Assembly: GCF_014645375.1 (NCBI RefSeq)
Contig: NZ_BMLT01000006.1
Span: 186,001-250,000, forward strand
DNA length: 64,000 bases
From: Marinobacterium nitratireducens
Lineage (GTDB): Bacteria; Pseudomonadota; Gammaproteobacteria; Pseudomonadales; Balneatricaceae
Reading direction: 5' to 3'
Shown here: piece after piece, positions 27,642 to 38,100 of the stretch
How the letters are laid out: each line of letters begins with the position of its first letter
Numbering within the stretch: position 1 is the stretch's first letter
The notes under the pieces: generated by a model
Database searches by the model: none
What the model was told of the DNA's origin: nothing
The model's input: the letters and a program-made list of their open reading frames with translations, nothing else
Position numbers and translations under genes: made by a program

Positions 27642-28195
27642 ATAGTTGTTCTTGATCATCGTCGTGTCGGTATGACCGAGCTGGCGTTCGACCCATTCAA
27701 GCGGGACGTAGTTCGATAGCGCCTAGCTCGCGAAGGTATGCCGGCACTGGTCCGGGCCGCGGTAGCCAACCTTAGCCTTCACCAACAGGTCGGTGTAGCA
27801 GCGACGGATCGGCGGGTCATGCCAGGGAATCTGCTTCTGGATCCAGTGAATAGCAGGGTCAATCAGCTCGACAATCCGTACCCGAGACTTCTCCTTCGGG
27901 ACCTTGTACTCCGGTCCGGCCTTGGCCCGGCGAACTTTCAGCCGCCAGGTTTCGGTATCCAGAAGCTCCCAGGCCAAGGCCATCACTTCGGAGAGTGACA
28001 GTCCGGATCAGGAGGCAAACATCACCAGGTTGATGTCCTGCGGGCGACGAGTCTTCACGTGGGCGATACGCTCAAGCTCACCGCGCTCGAAACGATCGGC
28101 CGTGTCTTCGTCGTCATCCCGGGCAAGATTCTTGACTCGATCCAGCGTGTTGCGCTTGATCCCGCCATCATGGAACGCATCAGCCCACACACTGT
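27642..28195 (-). pseudogene. Tyrosine recombinase (phage-type integrase) remnant
   Basis: C-terminal catalytic part of a site-specific tyrosine recombinase, broken by stops at about 27721 and 28016. Reading through them gives SGLSLSEVMALAWE, an RHTFAS box and LGHTDTTMIKNNY, which hold the catalytic Arg, His and nucleophile Tyr. The N-terminal half is missing and is replaced by an IS3 transposase fragment joined in frame near 28195. It lies 165 bases past a tRNA-Ser gene, as expected for an island integrase. Confidence 0.85.
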
Positions 28196-28690
28196 AGACG
28201 TCCTTGATTATGTACCAGTAGAAGTAGCGCCCCTGCGGTGGTCGGTAACCAGGTGATGTCCCAACACCACTGCTGGTTCGGGCAGTCGGCCACATGGGTG
28301 GTTAGTGACCGCTTCGCCGGCGGTCGGTTGCGGCCCCGCGGGTGCTGTTGCTCGGCTTCGTTCAGTACGCGATAGAAGGCCAACTCCAAGCCCAGCGAGG
28401 TGCCACGATCGACCAAGCGCGCCACAATCTGGTATGGAGGTATACTGGCGAACTCCGGCTGGTTGGTAACCTCCAGGACTCGGCGGCGCTCGTCCAGGCT
28501 CAGCTTGTCGGCGGGTTTCGGGCGCGACGCGCTCGGGCGTTGATCGTCCGGACGGTGCTGCCAGCGTTGCAGCGTACGAAGGGACAAGCCCTGCTCGCGG
28601 CACAGGTCTGGGCGCGACGTGCAGCCACCGCCACCGCTTCCTCGATCAACTGCACGGCTTTCCTCTAGGCCTCCAGGCCTTGGTCACAGA
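28196..28690 (-). mobile_element. IS3-family transposase (OrfB) remnant
   Basis: Degenerate N-terminal half of an IS3-group transposase. Visible are the helix-turn-helix LSLRTLQRWQHR, KLSLDERRRVLEVTNQPEF, FYRVLNEAEQQHPRGR and the start of the DDE core, PNQQWCWDITWLPT, with the first catalytic Asp. A frameshift near 28260 follows, then YFYWYIIKDVYS, after which the sequence becomes integrase. The second Asp and Glu of the DDE triad are gone and no terminal repeats are clear, so the element is dead. Confidence 0.82.
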
Positions 28691-28744
28691 TCTGGTCCTT
28701 GATCTGTACAGCTCACCGATGGAGTCCAGCGCCTGAGCGACGGC

Positions 28745-29110
28745 CGCCGATCAACCCCTGGGGTCTGCTCGTCATCGTCGCGCTGCTGGCCTGGGAGATG
28801 GGTTATTTTGGTCAAATCTATCCTGGCGTGCTTCAAGGCGATCAGCTCGGTAAAGAACATCCCCAATGCGCGGCGCATTGCCGTGAGCTGGATGGCGCAG
28901 ACGCTGACGTATGCCCTGCTGATCGACCTGGCGGACGGTGCCTTCCTGCTGCAACCTCTGCACGGCGCGGACGCAAAAAGGTGTTCATCATCCTTATGCA
29001 GGCCCGGTTTCATTCCCTACTGGCCGGGGGCTGCCCGGCGGCAATACTGGCGGCGGTAATGAGTACGGTGGACTCGCAACTGCCTGTATCGGCGGCGGGC
29101 TGTTCGATCT
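28745..29110 (+). pseudogene. Sodium/proline symporter (PutP-type) remnant
   Basis: Read over changing frames, this stretch matches the C-terminal half of PutP: INPWGLLVIVALLAWEMGYFGQ (in part), then FKAISSVKNIPNARRIAVSWM, then VFIILMQARF and ILAAVMSTVDSQLPVSAA. At least two frameshifts and internal losses break it. It ends just before the 3' end of the opposite-strand gene at 29122. Confidence 0.75.
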
Positions 29111-29121
29111 CTACGACTGGC

Positions 29122-30732
29122 TCAGAGTGACAGACCGACGCTGGTGGAAGAACCATACCAACTGGTAGATACCGGCGGCCAGTTGCCCTCACCCACGGGT
29201 GGGATTTCATCGGTCCAGGACAGGACTCTTTCCACCTCGCCCTCGGGCCACTCCTTGCTCTGGCGCTGATGGCAGACTTGGCAGATGAAGGTGCCGGGAC
29301 CCCATCTGTGCTGCTTCAGCAGAAAGTGGCTGGGGTCGTCCCCGGGATCCTCGTTCTGGTAGAGCGCGGCGATCTGTTCCAGGTTCTGCTCGCGGTGCAG
29401 CCAGGCTTCCCGCCCTATGTCCCAGACCGCGAAGGACTCGGCAAAATACTCGTTTGGGATATGCCGCAACGACAGCAGTGATTCCGCCACCGCCAACTGC
29501 CCGCTCTTGAGATAGAAATCCACTTCGCCCAGGACGAAGGACAGGATATTGAATGACGCTCGCGGCCAGTCGATGCAGCTCAGATCCGTGGGTGATACCT
29601 TGTCACAGTAGTCCCGCCCGGCCTCCCAGGCGGCAAATCCCTCGGCGAATTTGTCATTCTCTTCGAACAGCATGAGTCCGACCGGCACACTGACAAAGGC
29701 GGTGTTGATAGCCAACCAGTGGTTGTGTTCCGCATCCAGGCGCTGTACAGCGGTGTCGTCGCCGTGCAGGCGGGCCAGCCAGCGGCGCGCGGGTACCGTC
29801 CAGCCGCCGATTAGGGTAGCGAGACGAAAGCGCGAGTGCTCATTGGGGTTTTCACGCCAGAGGGTTTCGCGTTCTTCCGCCAGGTAGCGGGCACGGACGG
29901 AAAAATAACTGGACAGCACGAAATGGTAGAGGACGGTGGGGTCATCGTAGTCTGCTTCGCCACCCATCCAGATGTTGACCGTGGTCAGGTAGGTGTTGGT
30001 GAGCATATTCCGCGGGTGCTCGGCAAAATCATCGAGTAATTTCTCCAGGGCGATAAAACGGTCGCCCTCGTGGTTGTTGAAAAAGATCTCGCGAAAAAAT
30101 ATATGCGCCGGGTGATTTTCATCGGCATTGTCTGCTGCATCATTGTGCGGACGGCGGGTTTCGAACCACTGGTGCAACTGCGCTTCGGTAGCCTGTAGCG
30201 ATTTGCGAATCCACCACTTGTCGCGTCCCAGATCCAGTGATCGATGCAGGAAATACTGCGCGAGAATCGTGTGTTTGATCGCCTGGCCACCACTGTCGCG
30301 CAGCAGCGAGCGCTTTAAATGATACAGCGCCAGGAGTTGTGCCAGTCCGGCGTGATCGACCCTGTCCAGGTAGGCGCCAAGCAGACGTTTCTCGCGACGG
30401 CTGATGTCCGGCTGCGTAGCGCGGGGTACTTGGGTTTCGTAGTCGTAGAGGGGAGCCATCTGCTGCAGAACCTCTTCAACTGCGGAAGAAAAAGCCGGCA
30501 TCAGATGGTCGCCGTCGATGATCACCTGATCGGGAATGGACTCGGCTTCCTCCAGCTCACGCTTGAACTCGCCCAGGCTGCTCTGTGGTGGCGAGCCTCC
30601 GGGTGAGCTGGATTTTGAATTCGCGCCGGACTGCCAACTGTAGAGCCATGCGTAGCCGTTGACTGGTGTGGCGGCCTTTACCTGCGGGACAGAGAAAAGT
30701 AGCAGTAGCGTCAATAGCAAATGGAATTTCAT
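29122..30732 (-). CDS. Secreted protein of unknown function with one CXXCH motif
   Basis: 536 residues. A Sec signal peptide (about 1-20, ending VKA) is followed by a Ser/Pro/Gly-rich linker to about residue 50. The rest is a long mostly helical region rich in Leu, Trp, His and acidic residues, suggestive of TPR-like or helical repeats but with no family I recognise. Near the C-terminus (about residue 484) is FICQVCHQRQ, a single CXXCH of the kind that binds c-type haem. Two other Cys (DYCDKVSPTDLSC) lie near residue 395. It is next to degenerate mobile DNA, and the last residues could be altered. Confidence 0.7.
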   Translation of the reverse strand: MKFHLLLTLLLLFSVPQVKAATPVNGYAWLYSWQSGANSKSSSPGGSPPQSSLGEFKRELEEAESIPDQVIIDGDHLMPAFSSAVEEVLQQMAPLYDYETQVPRATQPDISRREKRLLGAYLDRVDHAGLAQLLALYHLKRSLLRDSGGQAIKHTILAQYFLHRSLDLGRDKWWIRKSLQATEAQLHQWFETRRPHNDAADNADENHPAHIFFREIFFNNHEGDRFIALEKLLDDFAEHPRNMLTNTYLTTVNIWMGGEADYDDPTVLYHFVLSSYFSVRARYLAEERETLWRENPNEHSRFRLATLIGGWTVPARRWLARLHGDDTAVQRLDAEHNHWLAINTAFVSVPVGLMLFEENDKFAEGFAAWEAGRDYCDKVSPTDLSCIDWPRASFNILSFVLGEVDFYLKSGQLAVAESLLSLRHIPNEYFAESFAVWDIGREAWLHREQNLEQIAALYQNEDPGDDPSHFLLKQHRWGPGTFICQVCHQRQSKEWPEGEVERVLSWTDEIPPVGEGNWPPVSTSWYGSSTSVGLSL

Positions 30733-31140
30733 TTTAGATGAACTCCCTGATGTTTTTGATGAGGTGACAACGGGACTCCTGCTGATAATCGAGGTGAAAC
30801 CAGTGTGCGCGTCGACTGACCGGCAGTTCTGGAGCCCGCGATCAGTATCGGGTGTCGCGGTGGTGGCTGCTGTGAGAAATTACCCCGGCTGTTGCCGAAC
30901 TATTCACGCGCCGGCTGGCCCGCAAGGCTCCACTTAAGTGAACAGCATTATCATAAAGTGGGGCTTTTATAATTTTGTGCACGAGGTACGATGTGAATCC
31001 AACAAGGGACTTGCGTCCAGTGCAGTAAGCCTGCCAGTCGATGGCCAACCCCCTTCCGTGATTACCCAATTTCACCAGATCGCCCTTGAGGCGTTGTGTG
31101 GTTGAGACGGCGGGGCGATGGAAGATACGCCTAATTAGCC
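30733..31140. other. Intergenic region without a supported gene
   Basis: About 400 bases between the secreted protein start and the Crp-like gene stop. The stretch is moderately AT-rich (about 30935-30980), and the promoter for the minus-strand secreted-protein gene should lie close to 30735-30800. I see no coding frame with a ribosome site. Confidence 0.35.
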
Positions 31141-31785
31141 CTACCAGCCGGCCGGCAGTTTCTCCTGGATGAAGATCTTGCGGTCCCTGACCTGGATGTA
31201 GCCGCCGGTACTCAGGTCCTTCATGATGCGGCTGACCATCTCCCGGGAGGCTCCCACCATGTTGGCGATATCCTGATGGGTCAGCCTTTCCTCGATCACC
31301 AGACTGTTATTCCGTTCCGTCGCCAGTTTCAACAGGGTACAGGCCACTCGCTCGTAGACGGGCTTCATGGCCATGTTGCCAACAGCTTCCGTAAGCGAAC
31401 GGACCTGCTGTACCAGACAGCGAATCAGCTCCACGGCGATCTCGGGATGCTCGGCAAGGCAGCGCTGGAAATCCGCCTTGGATACCACGGCCAGCCTCGA
31501 GGGCTCCAGGGTCATGACCGAGGCCGAGCGCGGCGCCTGGTCGATCAGCGCCAACTCCCCAAAGTACTCGCCCGGTCCCTGGATATTGAGCTGGACTTCC
31601 TTGCCGTGCTCGTCGCTCAGGAAGACCTTAACCTTGCCGGTGAGGATGATGTAGAGAGAGTCACTTTGGTCCCCCTCGGTTATCAGCACTGCGTTCTTCG
31701 GGTAGTTTCTCGTTACACCGTTGCTGGTAAGGATATGCAGATCTTCCGGGCTAAGCTCGGGAAATAACTCCGTGGGTGAAACCAT
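31141..31785 (-). CDS. Crp-family cAMP-responsive transcription regulator
   Basis: 214-residue regulator with an N-terminal cyclic-nucleotide domain and a C-terminal winged helix. The ligand pocket GEYFGELALIDQAPRSASV carries the Glu, Arg and Ser that hold cAMP in Crp. The recognition helix ASREMVSRIMKDL keeps the Arg, Glu and Arg that read TGTGA half-sites. The ATG at 31785 has AAGGAG upstream, so I prefer it to a start 17 codons earlier. It is divergent from a CHASE2 adenylate cyclase, whose product it could sense. Confidence 0.88.
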   Translation of the reverse strand: MVSPTELFPELSPEDLHILTSNGVTRNYPKNAVLITEGDQSDSLYIILTGKVKVFLSDEHGKEVQLNIQGPGEYFGELALIDQAPRSASVMTLEPSRLAVVSKADFQRCLAEHPEIAVELIRCLVQQVRSLTEAVGNMAMKPVYERVACTLLKLATERNNSLVIEERLTHQDIANMVGASREMVSRIMKDLSTGGYIQVRDRKIFIQEKLPAGW

Positions 31786-32148
31786 CGAATAGTGCTCCTT
31801 GACTGAATTCGGTGGCGTTGCCGAAGCAGCGCGCATCGGTTCACTTCACTCGATACTCAAAGCCAGACCGGTTCGACATCAGAGGTCTAACAACAATTCT
31901 GGTGCTAAGGGGCCGGTTATCAAAGTGTATCCTGCTTATCGATTTAGTGAATTATTCCCTTGCCTGGCCTTGCCCGAGCTATCTGCAGTCTAAAATTTTC
32001 ACATCTACCCTGAACCTGGTAGCGTCCAGGGACCTGCTAACCGGAGCCTCATTACGACTGATTCGCAGGTTGCCTGTCTGGCTGCCCCTAAGCTCGCGTT
32101 GCGGTGCACGTAGCAATCCGCAATCCTGCAAATTGAGGTGTTTCAACC
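31786..32148. promoter_or_regulatory. Divergent control region, Crp-like gene / adenylate cyclase
   Basis: 363 bases between the divergent starts, with an AT-rich middle (31915-32005). It must carry both promoters. A half-site TTCACA occurs near 31998, but I see no full TGTGA-N6-TCACA dyad. Confidence 0.4.
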
Positions 32149-34389
32149 ATGCCAGTGATGGCCAGGGCGCTGGCGCTGGGCTTGTTCACAGCGCTTGTCG
32201 GGCTCGTTGCCAACATAGTCGTGCAGGCGGCTCATCTGGAAGAAGATATCGGGCTTGACTGGCTTTTCAAGCTGCGCGGCCCCAGGGCTGTTCCCGAACA
32301 GGTCGCTGTCGTCGCGATCGACCGGGACTCGTCGGACGCGCTCCGGTTGCCATACAAACCGGAGAGGTGGCCGCGGTTCCATCATGCTGAGCTGGTGAGT
32401 AAGCTTGCACAGCTGGACGCTCGGGTCATTGTCTTTGACATGCATTTCAGGGAGTCACGCGATAATGGCCAGGATAGTCGGTTTGCAGACGCCATCCGCG
32501 ACGCCGGCAATGTCGTGTTGTTCGAGTACCTTCAGATGTGTCTGCGACCGAAGGACTGTGATCTGGAGTTTCTCCCCACCGGGGGCGCCCTGATCATAAG
32601 GCGGGTGCGACCAATACCGGAACTCATGGAGGCAGCTACCGCCGTGGCGCCATTTCCGCTGCCGAAGTGGCCACTTCGCAAGTATCAGTCCTGGCTGTTC
32701 GTGTCGTCTGCCGGTGATGCCGCGACTCTGCCGGTAGTGGCGCTCCAGCTTTATGCAAACTTCCATTTACCGCACCTGAGGGATTTGCTTCGAGCTGGAA
32801 TCGGCGAGGGTGGACGGCTACAAAATGCTGATGACAGTGCACCGGAGCAGAATGTGGTCACGCAGGTCCAGGAGTTACGGCAGCAGTTTCAGGGCAATCC
32901 CGCCCTTGGACCAAAGGTGCTGGAGGGACTGCGCAAGCACTCTGCGGGCATCGATTCGAATACTCGTTCGATGCTTTCGGTTCTGGTTGAACTGTACAGC
33001 GGCCCAAACAGCCGCTTCCTGGACTACTATGGTCCGGCGGGCAGCATCACCACTTATCCCTACCATCGTGTTCTGCAAACGAGGTCTCGCGAGCGAGGCG
33101 AGCAGGCTCCGGTTGACGTCAAGGGTAAAGTGGTTTTTGTAGGCGCCGCGGAGGATCTTCGCCAGGAGCAGGGCGACAGTTACCCCACACCCTTCTCCAT
33201 GGATATGAGCGGTGTGGAGTTCGCCGCTACCGCCTTTGCGAATTTGCTCGAGGGGCGGCAGGTCAGGCCGCTCGGTCCTCTAGCAAACGCCCTGGTGATG
33301 GTGCTGTGGGGTGTGCTCCTGGGGACTTTGTTTCTAACCTTGCGTGCCGTTTATCTTGTCCCGTTGGCAGGGATTTTGGCTGCTGGCTATATGGCGGGTG
33401 CATACTCGGCTTTCGCCCGGGGCGGCACTTGGCTGCCTGTTGTGAGCCCGTTGTTTTTTCAGTTGCCGGTAGCATTGATCACCGGATTGCTCTGGCAGTA
33501 CCGGCAGACCCGTCATGAACGCGAGAGAATCCTCGATATCCTGAAGCACTATCTGCCGTCGGAGGTCGTGACTGAGTTACTGACCGCCCCCGGGGATCCG
33601 CTCATGCGATTCAAGCTGGTTAACAGCATCTGTCTCGAGAGCGATGCCGAGCAATACACAAGGCTCTCTGAAACCCTTGAGCCCGAAGCGCTCAAGATAC
33701 AGCTGGACCGATACTTCAAAGTCGTATTCGAGCCCGTGATACGACACGGCGGATTTATTTCGGATGTAGTGGGGGACGCGGTCCTGGCCATTTGGGAGAA
33801 CGCGAGTTCGTACAGGTCCGTTCGGGCAGAGGCCTGTCTTGCAGCCCTGGATATAGTCACTGCCATCGATGAGTTCAACCGGCACAATCCCGAAGCGCAA
33901 TTGCCGACCCGGCTGGGAATGCACGGCGGAGAGGTCGTACTTGGCAATGTTGGCACCGGCGATCACCTCGAATATCGCGCCGTTGGCGATGCGGTCAATA
34001 CCGCTACACGTGTCGAGGGTCTGAACAAGCAACTGGGTACACGGCTGCTCGCCTCGTCTGAGTTGGTCCAGGACCTGGACGAACTTGTTACACGCGAGCT
34101 TGGAAGCTTTCGTCTGAAAGGGAAGCGCAAGCCCCTGGTTATTCATGAGCTGGTGGGGCGCGCCGGGCAGGTCGATGCAGCCTGGCTGGACAGGTGTTCC
34201 CGGTTCGCCACCGCCCTCCAGTACTTTCGTGAGCAGCATTGGCAAAAGGCAGCGCAAGCCTTCAGAACGTTACTGGCGACCTACGATAACGATGGCCCCT
34301 CGCTGTACTACCTGAGACTGTGCGAGAGCTTTATTGACTGTCCCCCGGCGCCAAACTGGGATGCCGTGATTAACCTCACTCAGAAATAA
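32149..34389 (+). CDS. CHASE2-domain class III adenylate/guanylate cyclase
   Basis: 746-residue membrane enzyme. A first helix (about 5-27) leads into a periplasmic CHASE2 sensor (to about 375, with VAVVAIDRDSSDAL and DARVIVFDMHF). Three close membrane helices follow (about 380-450), then the cyclase domain (about 485-680). The two metal-binding Asp positions are in CLESDAEQYTRLSE and ISDVVGDAVLAIW, and VGDAVNTATRVEGLNKQ is the typical end motif, so it should be active. A short helical tail closes it. cAMP is the more likely product because a Crp-type regulator is divergent; the FecR-barrel gene lies downstream. Confidence 0.88.
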   Translation: MPVMARALALGLFTALVGLVANIVVQAAHLEEDIGLDWLFKLRGPRAVPEQVAVVAIDRDSSDALRLPYKPERWPRFHHAELVSKLAQLDARVIVFDMHFRESRDNGQDSRFADAIRDAGNVVLFEYLQMCLRPKDCDLEFLPTGGALIIRRVRPIPELMEAATAVAPFPLPKWPLRKYQSWLFVSSAGDAATLPVVALQLYANFHLPHLRDLLRAGIGEGGRLQNADDSAPEQNVVTQVQELRQQFQGNPALGPKVLEGLRKHSAGIDSNTRSMLSVLVELYSGPNSRFLDYYGPAGSITTYPYHRVLQTRSRERGEQAPVDVKGKVVFVGAAEDLRQEQGDSYPTPFSMDMSGVEFAATAFANLLEGRQVRPLGPLANALVMVLWGVLLGTLFLTLRAVYLVPLAGILAAGYMAGAYSAFARGGTWLPVVSPLFFQLPVALITGLLWQYRQTRHERERILDILKHYLPSEVVTELLTAPGDPLMRFKLVNSICLESDAEQYTRLSETLEPEALKIQLDRYFKVVFEPVIRHGGFISDVVGDAVLAIWENASSYRSVRAEACLAALDIVTAIDEFNRHNPEAQLPTRLGMHGGEVVLGNVGTGDHLEYRAVGDAVNTATRVEGLNKQLGTRLLASSELVQDLDELVTRELGSFRLKGKRKPLVIHELVGRAGQVDAAWLDRCSRFATALQYFREQHWQKAAQAFRTLLATYDNDGPSLYYLRLCESFIDCPPAPNWDAVINLTQK

Positions 34390-35106
34390 GGCTCTTACTC
34401 AGGATTCGCTGTTAATTTATAACTTGCCTTATGGATTCGCCAGTTTTTTATGGTTTGGCAATGATTCTGGCAGGTTCCGGTAAGGCTGTTTCATAAGGGA
34501 TCGGAATATAGAGTGGTTGAGCAATAGGCAGCGCGATGAGCTGCATGCATAGCATTCGCTACGTATACTAATTATTTCAAAAGGGCTTGAAGCAGACGGA
34601 ACCCCAGCACTTAATAGAGTATTCTTTCCTTTGGAATCCTGGATTTTCTATTATTAAGTTATTGAAATTATTCGGTTTTGTTGGATTTTAATAAATTTTA
34701 TGGCTTTTGATTTCCCATCGGTAATTGTCGTAGGTGATCGGGTCTGACGGAAAATTATCCGTATATTCGGAAAATTAAGAAATGACTGAAGCTCAAGTTG
34801 ATTGAAAAGGTATATTCATTTTAAACATGCGTTTAGATTATTATTTTATAAGAAGGTCGACCTATTTTGCATCTACGCAGAGTTGGAACTATACATTTTC
34901 TATGGTTTCTGATTCGAGCAGTGCGGTTTTCCCTGTTTCCACAAGCGAAGTGTGATGTCATATTATTATTAGGTTTCTGATTTTTATAGGATTCTTATGA
35001 ATTGGGGCATATTGATAATTGCAAGTGTCCTTTATTAGGCCTAATTGATATGTTTCTTGGATGCAGAAGGCGCGACCGGGTCAAAGTATTCCATTAGAGA
35101 CGCTAA
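34390..35106. other. AT-rich 717-bp non-coding stretch
   Basis: Markedly AT-rich compared with the window (long runs of A/T at 34600-34720 and 34800-34990), with no coding frame of note. It ends in a perfect hairpin directly before the FecR-barrel gene. It may be a long 5' leader, a silenced (H-NS-type) region or decayed DNA; the sequence does not decide. Confidence 0.5.
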
Positions 35107-35136
35107 GTGTCTGAGTTATAGCGATAACTCAGACAC
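35107..35136 (+). promoter_or_regulatory. Perfect 13-bp inverted repeat before the FecR-barrel gene
   Basis: GTGTCTGAGTTAT and its exact complement ATAACTCAGACAC enclose a 4-base loop (AGCG). The hairpin ends four bases before AAGGAGG and 20 bases before the ATG at 35157. It could act as a DNA operator or as an RNA hairpin affecting ribosome entry. Confidence 0.75.
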
Positions 35137-35156
35137 CACAAGGAGGTTAAGGAGCC

Positions 35157-38100
35157 ATGAGCTGTTACCGCTGGTTCTTCATCCTGTTTATCGGATTTTC
35201 CTGGGCCTTATCGTCGAATGTTCCGGCCGCCGACGGGTGCGAGCCCTGGGTGGCGAGAATCGTCTCCGTCGAAGGTCAGGTGGAAGTCAAGCCCGCAGGT
35301 AAGGCGCACTGGCAACCGATGCAAGCGAACGCGACACTCTGCGCCGATGACAGCCTGAGGGTCGGGGCGCTCAGCCGGGCGGCAATAGAGTTCCATCGGG
35401 ATACCAATCTTCTCAGGCTCGAACAGAACACAGTAGTTACCTTATCGGCCCCCCAGGCTGAACAGCCCTCCTGGATAGAGCTTCTCGAAGGTGCTGTGTA
35501 TTTCATCAGCCGCGTCACACAGCAATTGAATATCAGGACGAAGTTTCTGAACGCCAGCGTGGAAGGCACCGAGTTCATGGTTCGCGTCGAGCGCGAGCGC
35601 AGTATGCTGTGGGTTTTCGAAGGGCGCGTTCTGGCCAGCAACGACATCGGCCGGCTCCCGGTGAACAGTGGTGAGGCGGCGATCGCCAGAGCCGGCGAAG
35701 CGCCCGTGCGGCACCTGGTTGTGAGTCCCAGGAATGCGGTACAGTGGGCGCTCTTTTACCCGCCGCTAATCGATTACCGCGGCATGGCCTATTGGTCCGG
35801 GCTGACTTCCAGAGCTGTAGCCCACGCTGTGGCGCGTTACCGGGCGGGCGATCTGCCAGGTGCTTTCGCCGCCCTCGATGGCGTGCCGGCCGGTCAACGC
35901 GATGAGCGTTACCTCACCTTAAGGGCTGGACTCCTTTTGTCGGTAGGCCGGGTCGACGAGGCACGTTCCGATATCGCCAAGGCCCTGGATCTGGATTCCA
36001 ACAACGCTACCGTCATTGCGCTGCAATCGGTTATCGCGGTGGTGCAAAATGAAGGGGAGAAAGCGCTCTCTCTTGCTAAACAATCGATCGAGCTCGATCC
36101 GCAGTCGCCGGTTCCGCGGGTTGCCTTGTCTTACGCTTATCAGTCGAATTTCGAGATCGAAAAGGCGCAGGCGAGTGCACAGGAGGCTGTCGACCTCGCC
36201 CCTGGGGATGCTCTGGCCTGGGCTAGGCTGGCGGAACTCTGGCTCGCGATGGGTTATCTCGATCGCGCCCTCGAGGCCGCCCAGGAGGCGGTTGTGCGCA
36301 ATCCCGAGCTGGCGCGAACTCAGACGGTATTGGCCTTTTCCCACCTCACGCGTTTTGAGATTGATCAGGCCAGAGCCGCCTTCGAAAAGGCCATCAGGCT
36401 GGATCAGTCCGACCCGTTGCCCCGTCTCGGTCTCGGGTTGGCCAAAGTTCGCAAGAACGATCTGGAAGGCGGGCGTCGCGAGATTGAAATAGCGGCCAGT
36501 CTTGATCCGAATAACTCGTCGATCAGAAGCACTCTCGGGAAGGCTTACTATGAAGAGAGGCGCGATAAACTGGCCGGGACCGAACTCGCCATAGCGAAGG
36601 AGCTCGATCCGAATGATCCAACACCCTGGTTTTACGATGCCATTCGCAAGCTGACCATCAATCGATCGGTCCAAGCACTACAAGACGTCCAAAGATCTGT
36701 CAAGCTCAATTACAACCGCGCGGTCTATCGCTCCAGGCTGTCGTTGGACGACGACCTTGCTGCAAGGAGCGCAGCTTTAGGCCGCGTCTATAGCAATCTT
36801 GGCTTCGACCAACTTGCCCTGGTGGAGGGGGGAAAGTCTGTTAACACCGATCCCGGCAATTATTCTGCTCATCGCCTTTTCGCAGATGGTTATGCCGGAC
36901 TTCCACGGCACGAGATCGCCCAGGCGAGCGAACTGCTTCAGTCCAAGCTTCTGCAACCACTCAATGTAACACCGATTCAGGCGAGTATTGCGGCTACAGA
37001 TCTGCAGATACTTGAGGGGCTTGGTCCCACCTTGCCTTCGTTTAATGAATTCAACCCCCTTTTGCTGAGAGAGCGCGTCGCTGTACAGGCATCCGGTCTA
37101 GTGGCAGGAAACGATACCTTGGGAGAGGAGGTCGCGCTGTCAGGTATTAGGGATCGATTCTCGTATAATCTGGGGCAGTTTCACTATGAAAGCGATGGTT
37201 TCAGGGCCAATAATGACCTCGAGATCGATATCTATGACGCCTTCGTCCAGTTTCAGTTGAGGCCAGCGACTAGCGTACAGGCCGAGTACCGGCGAACTGA
37301 AAGAGATCAGGGTGAGCTGGCCTTGCAGTTCGGCGCCGAACCGTTGCCGGTCTTTCGCCGAGAGCGCAAGTCCGATTCGGTTCGCTTGGGCCTACACCAT
37401 ACCTTTTCCCCGAGTTCTGAATTAATAGGCTCCGTACTTTACCAAGACCAAAGCTTCAAAGAGAGAGAACGAAGACGCACCCAAGGTTTCGATCTCGACC
37501 GAGACAGGGATGGCTTTACCGTCGAACTCCAGCACCTTGCGAGATCAGAACGACTCGATGTGGTGAGTGGGTTTCGTTACCTGGATTTGGACTCCGAACG
37601 CAGGCAAGTCTTATTCGTCGAGATCCCCTTCTTTCCCGATCTCATACCTGTACCGGTACCCGATCAACGGGAAAGCCTTGTCAATAAGGCCCTTTACACC
37701 TACGCCAATTTCGGAGTTTTGGACGACTTAACGCTCATCGCCGGACTAGGTCTGGAGTCGTTTAGGAGGGGGCAGCAGATCGATCGCGAGCAAGTTAGTC
37801 CTAAGCTCGGTGTAATCTGGGAGCCGCTAGATGATACTGTGGTCCGCGCCTCAGGCTTTAGGGTGCTGAATCCGACAACGTTGTTTAGGGAAACCATCGA
37901 ACCGACTCAGGTCGCAGGTTTTAATCAATTTTTCGATGACATCGAGGGCTCGGATGCTTGGCGTTACGGAATCGCTGTCGATCAGAAGATTGGGTCGTCG
38001 CTCTTTGCTGGCGCAGAGTACGCAGAGCGGCGCCTTGATGCGCCTGTCATTGGTGTAGCGGAGGACAAAGCTCCATTCTATGACCTGAACGAAGACTTTG

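Noticed and set aside
35107-35136. Crp-binding site reading of the 13-bp dyad
   Set aside because: It lacks TGTGA and TCACA half-sites at Crp spacing.
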